Assembly (NCBI GenBank): GCA_030435675.1 | Contig: CM059625.1 | Span: 7,626,001-7,690,000 of the forward strand | From: Steinernema hermaphroditum | Lineage: Eukaryota; Nematoda; Chromadorea; Rhabditida; Steinernematidae | DNA: 64,000 bases | Direction: 5' to 3' | Shown: positions 22,661-35,062 of the stretch, piece by piece | How the letters are laid out: each line of letters begins with the position of its first letter | How positions within the stretch are numbered: the stretch's first letter is position 1 | Position numbers and translations under genes: made by a program | The notes under the pieces: generated by a model | Database searches by the model: none | What the model was told of the DNA's origin: nothing | The model's input: the letters and a program-made list of their open reading frames with translations, nothing else

Positions 22661-23974
22661 ATGGTTTCAAGCGGCACCGGCTACCAGGTGTTTTTTGTGG
22701 TTCTTAGCTACCATGTCAGCGTGTTTGCCGCCTGTGAAATAGCCAGACGTCTTGTGGAACGGACGTTCAGTTCCACGTCCCTTGCCTACTTCTTTTTTAT
22801 GGAACTTTTGTGCACTTTGAATACAACCATTGGAGTCTATGAAAACAGTAAGCTCAATTGTGTCTTATCCTTAAAAGGACCAAGTCGGGGGAGAAAAGTT
22901 TTTAAAAGTTCTAGAAATTTGTATGCCCTTGCGGTGGTGAAATCGGCTTTTTGAAAAGTCCATTAGTTTCCAAGAAATGATAGGAAATAAACAAAAAAAC
23001 GCCTTATTAAATTTGCCCTCTAGCGGGGAACAGTATTCACCGTTCGTTCCGGAAATCACTCTGCCCCTCGTTTTGAGGTTACTCTACGCAATGCTGAACT
23101 TAGAACTAGTACTATTAAGTAGTAATAAAGTCTTCCGAGAAACTTCCGAGAAAAGTCGTTCATCGACCCTGAAAACAAGGGCACACAAGTTTTTTAAAAA
23201 CTTTTTTCTCCATGACCTGATCCCTTTAACTGTGACCCAGGCATTATGATCAAATCGTACGGATTATGGGCCATTGTCTACATCATCGTCTCCGTTATCC
23301 TAACAGCGAAATACAATCGGGGGGCGTTTGGATCCCCTCTTCCACCCTTTGAAGCCTTTTTCGGAGGACACTTGAGGTAGCTTCTAAAGCAGAACCCGGA
23401 CACGTCGTTTTTGCAGCTCGATTAAGCTCGGGTTGGTGCTTTTCGCGGAGCTTGTAGCACTCTATCTCGGCTATCCGATCGCTCGATCCATTTGGGCGAA
23501 TACGTTCTGGATGTTGGATGAACACAAAGCGAGCTACTACTCCTCTAATTGCGAACTTGCATACAAGGTACTTCAAGACTGACCCCATGGTGCTATTAAC
23601 AAAAATCTGTAGGCTCCCATTCTTTATGCATTCATTTATGAGATGGTGAACGGCTTCTTGATGCGCACCGCTTTCCTCATCCCGGGAAAAATCAAAGTCA
23701 TCGCCATTCCCGCAGTTTTCATCTCGTCTCTGATGTTTGGTAAAGAGACTGTATGTATTTGCGTGTGACTGACAATGCACATTTAGCTGGAAAGTTTATC
23801 GGATCTCCAGGAATCACTCCTATTCTTGCAGCCAGTCGATTCTTTGGCTGTCAACCTCTGAGTCCAGTACTTTTCTTCGTTATTTACTGGATGGCTCCAC
23901 TCGCTGGCTGGATGGTTTCTTCCAAGGTGCTGCCTTCCGGGAAAGCCGAGAAGACGAAAGAAAAAACAAATTAA
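22661..23974 (+). CDS. Superaquaporin (AQP11/12-like)
   Basis: Multi-pass channel of the unorthodox aquaporin group, expected in intracellular or plasma membranes and carrying water or small solutes. Exon 1 (after TTGTTGCAG) codes for MVSSGTGYQVFFVVLSYHVS and a second helix. A larger intron (about 390 nt) leads to SIMIKSYGLWAIVYIIVSVI and RGAFGSPLPPFEAFFGGHL. Later segments are LVLFAELVALYLGYPIARS, PILYAFIYEMVNGFLMRTA, IAIPAVFISSLMF and AGKFIGSPGITPILAASRFF, then VLFFVIYWMAPLAGWMVSSK and a short lysine-rich tail. The donor TTTG/GTAAAG is needed to join MF to AGKFIG. Both places where NPA boxes belong are degenerate, which is typical of this group. Plus-strand neighbour of TMEM138. Confidence 0.8.
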
Positions 23975-24396
23975 TTTCTTTGCCTTTGTGGGGTTTTGAC
24001 TGTTTACAGCTTTTCTGGTTGATATTCAAAGGTTGTTGGGAACGAAATAAAGCTTCCATGCAATTTGACGGATATGGAAACGCTCAAAGTCTTCCATGCC
24101 CATTTATTAGGGCGCTTGTAAGTACTTTTACAAATATACATTCATATACGCTCAGCTCATAAGAAGCTCTCCAACACATATATAGAATTAAGATACTTCT
24201 TTATTCATTCTAAATTCCAGTTCCACGACTATACTTGCACCATTACCTGTGAAACCTTCTGGTATCCATCGTTTCTGACAAGATTTTTAAAATGAGACTT
24301 AAAACGTCATTGTTACTAATGTATACATGAGCTTGTGTGATGGTCCCTTGGCGAATGGACGCCCTCGTCAGCCGGCAACCTCGTCGAGTCCAGCTG
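23975..24396. other. Spacer upstream of TMEM138
   Basis: AT-rich, no gene seen. It ends in a GC-richer patch that contains the X-box at 24397. Confidence 0.6.
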
Positions 24397-24410
24397 GTTT
24401 CCTAGGCGAC
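24397..24410 (+). promoter_or_regulatory. X-box (RFX/DAF-19 site) of TMEM138
   Basis: GTTTCC TA GGCGAC: two facing half-sites with a 2-nt spacer, 43 bp upstream of the TMEM138 start. Very close in form to the site at WDR31 (44760-44773). RFX-family proteins bind such sites at ciliary genes. Confidence 0.65.
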
Positions 24411-24452
24411 GTATTGCCTTCCTGAGCAGCACGCTTTATTAGTGCAGAGAGA

Positions 24453-25093
24453 ATGTCAAACAAATTTGGAGCGGTTTTGCTTCTCCAAATTGGCATGATG
24501 CTTCTGGACATCGGATTCAACACCGCCGAAATCGTCCTATCACAGCACTCTTCGGTACTACTCATGCTTTACATGTATGCACGTATGGTATCTATTCGCC
24601 GCTAGGGGAAATTACTTTCAGATTACAAGACACCAATATTCTGATGACCTTGATTTTCTTACTCATCTCATTCTCCTCCACTTTTGTCTTCCAGGCAGGG
24701 CTTATCTCACTTCTGCTTAAGAGATTCACACCTACAATTTCCGTCTCTCTGCTGTACTTAGCACTGACCGTGGCCTTTCACATCCTCAGTTTGGTTAGCT
24801 TACGGATATAGACGTGAGGTAAAATCAATGCTTTAGCGTTTCGATAATGATCTGGCTAAAAGCAACGTATGGAACGTCGGAATTATGGTACTAAGTGTAG
24901 TGCAGAAACTTTGTAAGTGCTTTATCTTATTATAGTGGTGCATAAGGTAGGGATTTTAGGTGGTCTGCTCTTCTACTTCTTCTTCAAGCGAACCTGTCTT
25001 CTTCTGTCCGATCCGCGCTATCACCAAGACAGTGTGTGGCTACGATCGAAGATCCAACGTTCCGATATTATTGCGACTCATGAGCAAGAATAA
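24453..25093 (+). CDS. TMEM138: TMEM138, ciliary four-pass membrane protein
   Basis: Small membrane protein needed for vesicle traffic to the primary cilium; the human gene is a Joubert syndrome gene. Four exons: MSNKFGAVLLLQIGMMLLDI up to LLMLYI, then LQDTNILMTLIFLLISFSST, FVFQAGLISLLLKRFTPTIS and VSLLYLALTVAFHILSL, then RFDNDLAKSNVWNVGIMVLS and VVQKLCGLLFYFFFKRTCLL, ending SDPRYHQDSVWLRSKI and a short polar tail. The IQD..IL, FVFQAGL, LY.ALT...H and FY..FFKRT..LL.DPR..QDS.WLR blocks match TMEM138 in order. Four hydrophobic segments, normal length. Introns are 42-90 nt. Confidence 0.92.
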
Positions 25094-25768
25094 ACGCTTT
25101 ATTCGCTTCAGTTACCGGAACTGGAAACACCTTCTAAGTCGGAAAAGCTGCGCATTCCCAAGATATACTCGAGGATGTGGATGTAACGAATAGCTCCTCG
25201 GAGGATCTCGTGCTTGCTCATCTTGCGGTCGATAGGGAATGATGGAATCACCGTGCGAAGCTGCATTCGATCGATAGGCTCACTTCGTTTGGTACAATGT
25301 TACCTGTGCAAAGGCATGGTTCACTTGAATATGGCGCAGTCGTTCGCGGTCGAAATGTGAAGACGCAGCAGCCGACGACCTTTCAGATGGCATGCCTATT
25401 AACTGCAAGAAGCAGTCTCTCAGCTATTGCCTTGATCGCTTGTGCGATATGCACGCTTCAACTACACTGCTAATAGACAATCTTTCGTTGCCGTCCGCAA
25501 TAAACATCTTTTCTAATTCAGCACGTTTCCTCCAGTGGAGCGCGCAGTTGTGAGCACATCGAGTCTTATATTCGTGACTCTTTATGCCAGTTACCCTCTG
25601 TCAGTCCGAACAACCAGCACTTTCTACCGTCGGTCATGCAAGTTGCCAAAAGACGTTACACGCTAAAGTCGTGCCATGACACAGACTTTATCTCGTATTA
25701 ATAACAACAAGCAATAACAGACGACAACAGAAATAACGACGTACGGAGAGGACGATCTTGTTTTGCAT
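25094..25768. other. Spacer between TMEM138 and RCL1
   Basis: No gene seen. The two genes converge here; the stretch holds both 3' flanks. Confidence 0.6.
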
Positions 25769-27147
25769 TCAGAGAACAACCTTGTTGAAGTTCGAATAAC
25801 CAACCCCCATGCCGGTCATTAGAACACGGTTATTATAGCCCATAGTAACAGTTAAATCAGCTTCATCTTCGTTTTCAGTCTTTTCTCGGCCGAAATTAAA
25901 TACCATGCCGAAAAACATCTTCAGATGGCGCAAGCCCCTTATTCTAAATACTTCCATCAGAAATGGTCCAGCAAACGACAAACTTACGTGTTGTTAGTGA
26001 GAGGGCCAGACAAGAACACCGACACATCTTTCTCACAAAGAGTCATGAAAGTAGCGGCAAGCATTTGGGCCGACGAATCCAAGCATCCACCCCTGAAGAG
26101 TTCGTTAAGCAACTGGCTAGCAGCATAGGAAGCGATATCCTCAGGAATAGAAGGTGCGGTAGTTGCGTCAGTCGATGACTTTGAAATAGCTTCACCATGG
26201 TAGAACACACCCTCTGTGGTTTCCGCAGTTAAAAACAGTCCGAAACCAGGAGACCTTAACGTAACACATTATAATTACATCCATACATATGCTTTGTAGC
26301 CCACTTTCCAGCAGCGTCGCCCTTCCTTGTATCCACAGTTATATAGACATCTGCAATATAACCCCTGAGCATGTGCTTGACAGCCTCAATCATTCGGTTA
26401 GCAATCGTAGGAGATGCCTTCGAAACATAAGCGAGCCCTCGAATGCGGCGGATTTTCCCTGCGTTCTGTCGTTGAGCGGGTCGCAAAGTTCTAACGATAG
26501 GAGCTGTAAATGTGACGGAGCCGCCTCCAGACGGAAGGAACCCTCGCGCATTTATCTGGAACAGATATGCTAGAAAGAAGTTGACTAGTCAGGGTTTACC
26601 TTAATGCTGAGATCTTCATCGTTAAGCACGAACTTGTTGAAAACTGGAAGCCAGGTGGCACGGATTGCATCTACCGAAAGCTCATCTCTCTTGTTTGTGA
26701 CTCCCAACAATTTAACGTGCAACGGTTGTTTGCAAAATGGTGCCATCATTACCAGTGGTTCCAGAAAGTAACTAATACAACGATCAGTACCACAGTCAAA
26801 CGTAAATTTTCCTCCTACGAGAGAACCGGGATGAAAACGAACCTCCGTGCCTAAATAAAGGATTGCGCACGTCATTTCCAAAGCGGCGTGGATTCGTACC
26901 TGTTCGACTAATGAAAAATTTGCTTCCATTTGTCACGTTTTCGAAAAGCGAGATCAATTTGGCTTCGTAGTCTGAAAAGGAACGAGATATAGTAAGAAGA
27001 AATACCGCTCACAGGTTCACCTCGGATACCGGGAGCTTCATCAATTGATCGGATGTCCCTAATGAAAACAGGTCTTCCGCTAAGGACAGACATCACAAAT
27101 CTCTGGCGCAAAAAGTTGCATCCTCGAAGTGACAAATTTTCTGACAT
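25769..27147 (-). CDS. RCL1: RNA 3'-terminal phosphate cyclase-like protein (RCL1)
   Basis: Nucleolar factor of the small-subunit processome needed for early pre-rRNA cleavage; a cyclase fold without cyclase chemistry. Exons from the ATG at 27147: MSENLSLRGCNFLRQRFVMS, RPVFIRDIRSIDEAPGIRGE, TEVRFHPGSLVGGKFTFDCG, RCISYFLEPLVMMAPFCKQP, NARGFLPSGGGSVTFTAP, KIRRIRGLAYVSKASPTIAN, VFYHGEAISKSSTDATTAPS, SIPEDIASYAASQLLNELFR and GGCLDSSAQMLAATFMTLCE, ending NRVLMTGMGVGYSNFNKVVL. The LR.C..R.R.VLS.LS..P, GGGS and GGC.D blocks are the family marks. The C-terminus after GLRHLKMFFGMVFNF is longer than in human RCL1 and rich in acids. Confidence 0.93.
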
Positions 27148-28326
27148 CTGAAATTCAAGCGACAGATTTAGCGGATGTTCGAAAACGAATAAACACGAAA
27201 CATACACCATTCCCCCGATCGGTCCCCCATTACTTCTCCTACTAATCATATTATTGTTCGGAAATGATGGAAGAAAATACGAAAATTTCGCAAATAACGA
27301 CATGAGAGTCAATGGTGTCATTTGTCATCAAGAAATAATCAGAAAAAATGAACGAACAGTCGAACTTTCACAACGACGTTTCACAAATGAAACGACCACC
27401 CAGACCGTAGCTCTAGGCTTCCCAGAAAAAGGTGATTGCGTCCTGCAACGAGATGAAAAGCTAACTGGAAAAGGAGACTGGTTACAGTCTACCTCTGAAC
27501 TTTACAGACGATTCGCTGTAAACGCGAAAGCGTGAACCGAGAAGTGCGACACGAACTCACATCATTAGGCTTCTTTGTCTACGAGCAATCGTTTGCTGTT
27601 CGGATCTGATTACTCAAGAGCAGTGGCTTTAGCGGTACATCATTGTCATCACACCGACCCTGTGGCGAAGGCCGGCCACTTTAATGCTGCGGTCGGCACT
27701 TGCGAATGTTTTTCGCACTGCAACGCTCCTTTATCATTTGTCGATGCAACCAGCGGTCGTTGGTTGTTTACCGAACAATGCGCTGTTGTACAATTCGAGT
27801 TGTACGTCGACTCAATCGATGACGAAGAACGCAGAACCGATTGTTATGTATACGCTAATCATTAAGCCCGCTTTTAAGTTGTAATGTGCTCCATATTATG
27901 TCGAATATAAATAGAACGCGTATGCGCCGACTACAAATTTGTTCTCAAATTTACATAATTGGATGGTATTGAAATTTCTCGTTATTGATGCGGCCGTTGC
28001 GACTTTATTTGCCTCAACGGCATTGTGCTGCGTCACCGATGATTGAATTGAGTCCAACTGATCGCTGTTTCGTTCAGTAATTTAACTGAAACGAAAGCGA
28101 CGGACCGTGTTTCAGCGGTTGTACGTCTTTGGTTTGCATTCGTGCGGCGGTTGTTCAATTTCGAACGCTGAGCGAAGCCATAGTTGCGCTATTACAGGGG
28201 TGCAAACATAAATAAGGGGGTACAGCGTGTTCTGGCTTTGCGCGATTCACGTTTTCTGCATCTAATTACAAACGGCTAATGGTTGCGGCGTGAATTGCCC
28301 TCTACTCTTCTTCTTCCAGATGCATT
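27148..28326. other. Spacer between RCL1 and MICAL
   Basis: Divergent promoter region of RCL1 (minus) and MICAL (plus), about 1.2 kb. Several short plus-strand frames, none with convincing protein character. Confidence 0.6.
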
Positions 28327-31300
28327 ATGGGCACCAGTGGCATATTTGAATACTTCGCACAAGCTACTACCTTACGGCAGATTTTACAATCGTTCCACCA
28401 ACTGTGTTTAGCACATGATATTGATCCAGCGGATTATAAAAACATTTATTCGAGGTAAGGTTCTTACCTTGATTAGAGTTAACCAGTTCTTAAGGCTTCG
28501 CGAAGTGGACAGAGGCTGTGAAAACTCCAAGGCTCAGAAGCTCTTCTCCTTGATCGACAAGCGCTACAGCAACCCTGTTTACCATAACCAGAAGGCTGCA
28601 GAGAAGCTCGATGTTCTTATCGTAGGAGCAGGACCCTGTGGACTTCGTGCTGCCATCGAGTGCGCTCTTCTGGGAGCCCACGTAGTGGTCATCGAACAGA
28701 GAGACAAGTTCACGCGGAATAATGTGCTCCATCTGTGGCAGTTCGTCATTCAGGATCTAAAATCCTTAGGGGCAAAGATCTTTTATCCAAGATTCTGCAC
28801 CGGGTCGATCGATCACATTTGTAAGTGAAAACATTAGGACTAACTTACGTAGTTTGTTTTCAGCGATAAGACAGCTTCAATGCATACTCCTGAAGGTGGC
28901 CCTTTGCCTTGGTGTCCAAGTGTACGACTCCGTTTCGTTCATCGACTACAGCAAGCCGACTAATCACAGTGATGGAACAGGTACATTGATCATAAAAGTT
29001 TTACTGGAAATTATAATATTATGGAACATATTCAGTAGGTGGATGGACCGCTGTTCTCGAGCCCCGTGGCCATATTCTCTCTGAATATGAATTCGATGTC
29101 CTCATTGGAGCCGATGGAAAGAGAAACACCGTAAAAGGTTGCAGCGTCCTTTGTAATTGTGTTAAAGCCCTTTTTCAGGTTTTCCGAAGGACTGTATGAG
29201 GGCTCGTCTAGCCATTGGCATCACAGCTAACTTCAAGAACACCCACACTCCTGCTGAAGTGCTGGTCCCCGAAATAAGGTACCGAAAGCAGTTTGTTTAT
29301 CATTAGTCGAATGTCTGTATATTTCAGCGGCGTAGCATTTATCTTCAATCAGCCGTTTTTTACGGAAATGAAACAGCAAACGGGAGTGGAATTGGAGAAT
29401 ATAGTCTATTACAAAGACGACACTCACTACTTCGTGATGAGTGCTATGAAGCGTAGTCTGCTTGAAAAGCATGTGTTGAAGCAAGATTACGACGAAGTCT
29501 CCCTGCTGTTATCCAAGGATAACATTGACCAAGTAAAATAGAAGTCAGGAAATTCTTTGGAAATACAGATCTTTAAGGATATGTTGTGCAAGTTTGCAAC
29601 ACAAGCCGCCGATTTCGCAACAAACAGTCAACTTCCTTTAAGTTACGTTACTAACGGACGAGGCGAGTGCGACGTTGCCATGTTTGACTTCACGGCGGTG
29701 TACAAAGCTCAACATTCAACAACTTTATCTGAGGCAAATGGAAGGTTTCTCCTTACCACTATTGTTGGTGACAGCTTATATGAGGTACGTATTTCGCGCT
29801 CTTCAACGCTCATTATACGTCTTTAAGCCTTTTTGGCCGACAGGATCCGGATGCGCAAGAGGATTTCTTGGGGTGTTCGATTCGGCGTGGATGATCAGGG
29901 AGCTTGGGCTTGGTCGGCGACCAGCCATCGAAGTAATTGCAGAGCGAGAGCGCATATATAAGCTTCTCGGCAATGCTAACAAGGACAACATGAAGAGTGC
30001 ATTTTCCAAAGTAAACGGATCGTGGGAAACGTTAACCGTATAATGATTACAGTATACTATTGATCCAACTACTCGTTACACGTCCTCTGAGCTATCTTCG
30101 GTCGCTGAAAAAGTATTGTGCCATCTCGATTTCGAAAACCTACAAGCGTTCAACGATGGAGACATCTTGAAGTTTAGGAATAGCGAGCCAACGTATTTGT
30201 CGCATTCGGCATATTTCGAAAAATTGCGCCTGTGGCGCTCCTGCAATGGAGTGCTCGGACCGAAGTTCAGAGTTTTGAACTTCTCCGCTCAGAGGTAATC
30301 ATGCAAATGATACCAGAAATAAAAAATCTTTAAGCTGGGGAGATGGTTACTCACTCGCAGCGCTTCTCGGTCAATTTCGGAAGGACCTTGTCGACTTCGC
30401 TGAAGTCTGCAAGGATGCCGATAACGCGAAGATTCTCAAGGCAGTGCTTGATGCTATTGAAAATGAATACGGACTGACCGCGCCTTGTGAGGGACTCATC
30501 GAGTGGGTGAACCTGGACGAAGAGGAGCGCTACAAATACATCAAATCACTCATGACTCATCTCAGGAGCGACAAGGAGAACGTGCACCAAACGTTTTCGG
30601 TGACTCCGCGTTTGACGCAGAATAACTATAAAAAGAGGGTTCGGGTGAGACCTGAAGGGTGCTGTTCTTTCTCATTTAATCGTTGACATTTAGGTTAACA
30701 CATCGAATACACTGAAAGCTGATCCGATTAAAAGGCTGGCATCTAACTTTTCGAACAGAAATACTCATTCGAACCCGAAACGATCCTATTTGGAAGTATC
30801 TGGTGAAGAAGCAACACAGAAAGATATTGAACGACACAAGGTCGATTTTCCACAAGAATCAAAACCGTTCACAAAAAGGCCCCCTGTTGAGAAGCTGGAC
30901 CCAGTAAAATTGTGCCGTGTCGAGCAGATCATTTCTGGGCAACTCCAAAAAGAACAGAGCGAACAGTTCCACAACGTCCGCTACACTAGTTCGGTGGCAA
31001 AAACACGGAGACTCGACCATAACGATCTGGAGGAGATGGAGCAGAAGTTGGAAAGGACGGGAATGGGTGTTCTCATTGACCGCGATAAAATCCACTCGAT
31101 GTCGTCGAAAGAAGAGAAGGTGGGGTATAAAAACGAAGGATTAATTCTCACTTATAATAGATGATGCGCATGAGTGCTGCCGACGCTCGGAGCTTTGCGT
31201 TAGGTGGATTTAAAGAGAACGACAAGTTCAAGGTAGTCATTCCCACACTAGTTAGCATGAAAATAACAATCTGCAATGCAGGAAATTGACAGTCGACTCG

Positions 31301-34300
31301 AGAAGGCAGACAAAATACTGAAGAACGCGGCGCTGTCAGGCGTAAATATCGTCTCCCAAATCAAAGGAGTGCCTACGACGAAGAAGGGACCACCGCCACC
31401 GACTCCGCCGAAGAGTGTTCGACCGAATATCGCTGAAGTTTCTCTGAGGGTTAGTCACGACGGATCGGGACGACTCACGGTTGGCATTTAGGCGAATGCC
31501 TCCGAAGGCGCCCCACGTCCTTTGTCAATGTCGGCGGTGAGTGATTCGCTCTATTCAAGCGTCAACGCCCGACGCCGCCAGCCTTGCGCTATCTGCACCG
31601 ACGAAGTGTACCTGGCCGAGCAGCTTCTGGTCGAGAAAAAAATTATTCACAAGCGCTGTTTCCGGTGTTTTTATTGTGAACAGCCTCTTCGTCTTGGAAA
31701 CTACGGGACCGATCGAGCCATTACTGAAGCATACGGCATTCGGTATGCACAGCTTATTATATTTTAACAGATTTGACTTTGGCTTCTAGATTCTACTGTT
31801 CGCAACACCTTATGTTAAGCTTCAGAGACAAAGTAGCAAAAGTTGAGAAACAGTCTAAGAGAACAAGTAAGCGGACAAGTCAGATTTATAATATACTGGG
31901 TCGATTCATAGGTCGAGCATCAATTGCGATTGTCCAACCACTCTCCCCTCCAATCGCTACTTCGAGTCCGAATGTAACCCCAACTCCTAGCAACCTTTTG
32001 TAAGTTGCTGGAGTAAACCGATCTGCAAAGGCTCTGTTCAGGAACGTCCAGCCGAAGACGGCCGACACCATCGCAGTAGAAAAGCCGTGCTTGTTCTCTC
32101 TACACAACATAAACTCGCCGGAGAATTACAAGCAACGAACGATCGAAAAGATCCAAGCGATGGCAGATCATCCGAAGACATCAGTGATTCTCACTCCTGA
32201 GAGGGCCGAGTATCAATGTACGCGTCAAGATGAGAGCCCATCTTATCGATCGGCAAACAAGGGATTCCTACTATCTTCTGACGAGGAAGACGAAGAAGAT
32301 GTCATCACAGACGATACAGCAAGCTCTATAGATGGCTCTGACTCTTACAAGTCATCTCACGACAACACCGACGACGGTTAGTTGAATCTGCTTTTGAGCG
32401 CCAAGACACCGCTTGTGTACAGATGAACTCGACAGCACGATGTCTGACAGCGACGATTTCGCAGATTGTGAAGAGTGGCTTCAGGACTCTTTAGGCGACC
32501 AGCTAAGGGAGTATTTCGGAGAGCATCCTGATGAAGAAGTCACCCTTCGCGATGTAGGGCTCGATAATTGTTGGAGGTACTACGTATTTTTTTGTATTTA
32601 GGCAGAAGAAATTCTACATTTGTATAACAAAAGCGTAGACGGTCTCGAAATTGAGGAAACGCGTCCAACTACGGTAAGTTGCTCTTAGGGTACATTATAG
32701 CTGTGATAACTGTGTGTACTTATCCCACTGTTTTCCTACGAAAAGACTCAGTCGGGATGTGTTTTAACTTTTAACATTGCAAGGTTGCGTGATTTTTCTT
32801 CTTTGGGTTTTGGATGCATGTCGATAAATCAATTTTTCAGCCCAAAGGAACTGAGCCTTTGAGCGCGAGTGTTTATTACACTACGCGTTCCAAGTTCGTT
32901 TCACCGGGTGAAGAAAGCGACGGCGAAAAGAACAACCTCTGCAACGATAACCTTCTGGACACCACGTTGAGCGAATTGGGAGCCCGCTGTTCGTCAACTT
33001 ACCTCCTAAACGAGTCATTTCCCACTTCGAGGTTCTGCGACTCAAAGGAGACAACAAGCGCAGATAACACTCAGCCAATTGATGTAAGTGCATCTAATCG
33101 TCAGCCCGAAAAGGCTCATCACCGTCACCATCCAAAAATTAACATATTTGATGTTTTTCGACAGCGATTACAGTATCGAAAAGCGCGTATCTATTTGTTT
33201 GCGGTGATGAAAGTGTCTGGTGGTGTGTTGACTTCTCCATTTTGTTGCATGGTTGTGAAGGGTACGCTGTTTGTATAGCCAAACTTTATCATAATCGTTA
33301 TGAGGTGTACACCCATGAGTGTACTTATTTTGAGCCTTTTTAGGCAACGCCATCCCGCCCCCTCAGTAAACGTCCTCTCCGCGAAGTGCTTCAACGGAGC
33401 TTCGATATGGGTAGGTACCAAGAACTTCGAACCTGTGTATCTCTTTCATTTTTCAGGTACCTCTTCAGCCGTGAGAAGCGACCGTGCCAGAGCTCACTCC
33501 TCAACGGCCGACAACTTAGTCCCTCTGGCCGACAATTCCCCCGAGAAACGACCTGAAGAGTCACCTCAAGTTGGAAGGCGTTCCAGTGGAAGCACGTTCG
33601 CTAAGATCTTCATGAGAAAGGGGCGATCGCAGTCGAAAGAGCCTGCAGCCGTTACTGTAGTCCCTGTTGACCCTGACCATGCTGATGCCGATGAAGAAAA
33701 ACTCTCCAGATTGCAAGTGGAGGAAAAGCCAGAAGAGAGCAAAGAGGAGAAGATATCTGCAGGTACCCTTGAAAAGTCTTGCGGGAAAGGAAAGGAATGT
33801 CTAGGTTCCACCACCTGCATTTCGATTCTTCCCGAGAACCACAAGTGTACATCGAGTGCTTCCCTGCCGAATCAAAAAGCCACTGTCTTCACCTGTTCTA
33901 TTTGTGACAGTCTTGGGTCGAAAGTTTCCCTACCAGTGGCGAAAACGAAAACTCCGCTCAGTGCAACTCCAAAGAACATACAAAGAGTCCGCAAGGAAAT
34001 GGAGAAGTACCGTTCAAACATGGAACACGAGCTGACATTCATGGCACAAGAAATCCAAAGAAAGATCAGTGAGACAGAGAGCCGTCTCCAGGATGTCATT
34101 GTAACCGGTTCCGATTTGGAATACCGCCTGAAGAATAGTGAGTTTGAGAGTCATTCTAAGGCACTGATACGTTTTATAGACACTGGAAACCGCTGGACTC
34201 TGGAAAGGTGGGCCGAATATCTGCAGGAGTACCGAATGCTCAACATGAAGCTGGAGGAGTTAAACATACGGGTGAGAGAAATGAAACTCGCGAAAGAGTA

Positions 34301-34617
34301 CGGCGAGATCCAGCGCCAGATGGAGTCCATCCGCACGAATTCTCTAGGAGTTCTGCCCGTCGGCATCAACGAAACGGTTTGTGGAATACAGAGAGCGCAG
34401 ATTAACGTGTTAGCTGCTTTAGAGGACGAGGGAAAACGCCACTAGACTGATTGCCCTGCTCGACGAACGCCAGAAATTTCACGTCCAAAGGCGTGAGATT
34501 AACAAAAAATGGGAGTCTATTAAAAGCAGCGTGGCGTCTGTGCTGTCCGACCAGGGAAGTGACTTAAAGAATTTTAAGCCCGTTTTCACTGAACTGAAAC
34601 TAAATCTCGATACGTAA
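28327..34617 (+). CDS. mical-1: MICAL: flavin monooxygenase, CH, LIM and bMERB protein
   Basis: Actin-disassembling oxidoreductase acting downstream of plexin. It uses FAD and NADPH to oxidise methionines in F-actin. From [18 protein letters not shown] the flavin domain shows [20 protein letters not shown] (dinucleotide fold), [20 protein letters not shown] and TIVGDS.YE followed by [21 protein letters not shown] calponin-homology domain follows ([40 protein letters not shown]). A LIM domain comes next ([47 protein letters not shown]). A long acidic Ser-rich linker leads to a C-terminal bMERB coiled coil ([20 protein letters not shown] through [20 protein letters not shown]), a Rab8/10/35-type binding domain. 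About twenty introns, most about 45-60 nt, the longest about 260 nt near 33.1-33.3 kb. All domains of the full family plan are present in one gene. Confidence 0.95.
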
Positions 34618-35062
34618 ACGGATATTTATTCATGTATAATCTCTTTATTCCGTGCTGATTTAACGTGCCTTCGTATATTATCTCCATACATCCACTCACT
34701 GATTCGTTGTTTATCGTGTTTGCTTTGTGATTTGCTCAATTGTTGGAAACCTTTCACGACTTCCCTAGTCCCTACTACTTATCAAATCCAAAAACGTTCT
34801 GCCGAAAGTAGCATTCCTGCAATTAGCTCACTTCGTTTTCGGTCTTCTCCCACTCCCGTTGATTTCTTTCCATTATTCAAAACGATGTTCTGTTTGGCTT
34901 TACACTCATTCGTACATATGATCTGCTTTCAACAAAGATGAATATCCATCATTAAAGAGACATTCGCATGCGAGCACTTCGATCGAAAGTTAGCAAAATC
35001 GATCACCTTTGGTGAAGGAATGTGACGTCAGACATCGATTGCGCTGATTTGATTTCCGCAAA
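34618..35062. other. Spacer after MICAL
   Basis: 3' flank of MICAL (TTTATTCATG and CTTTATTCC stretches just after the stop) and 5' flank of the next gene. No gene seen. Confidence 0.6.
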
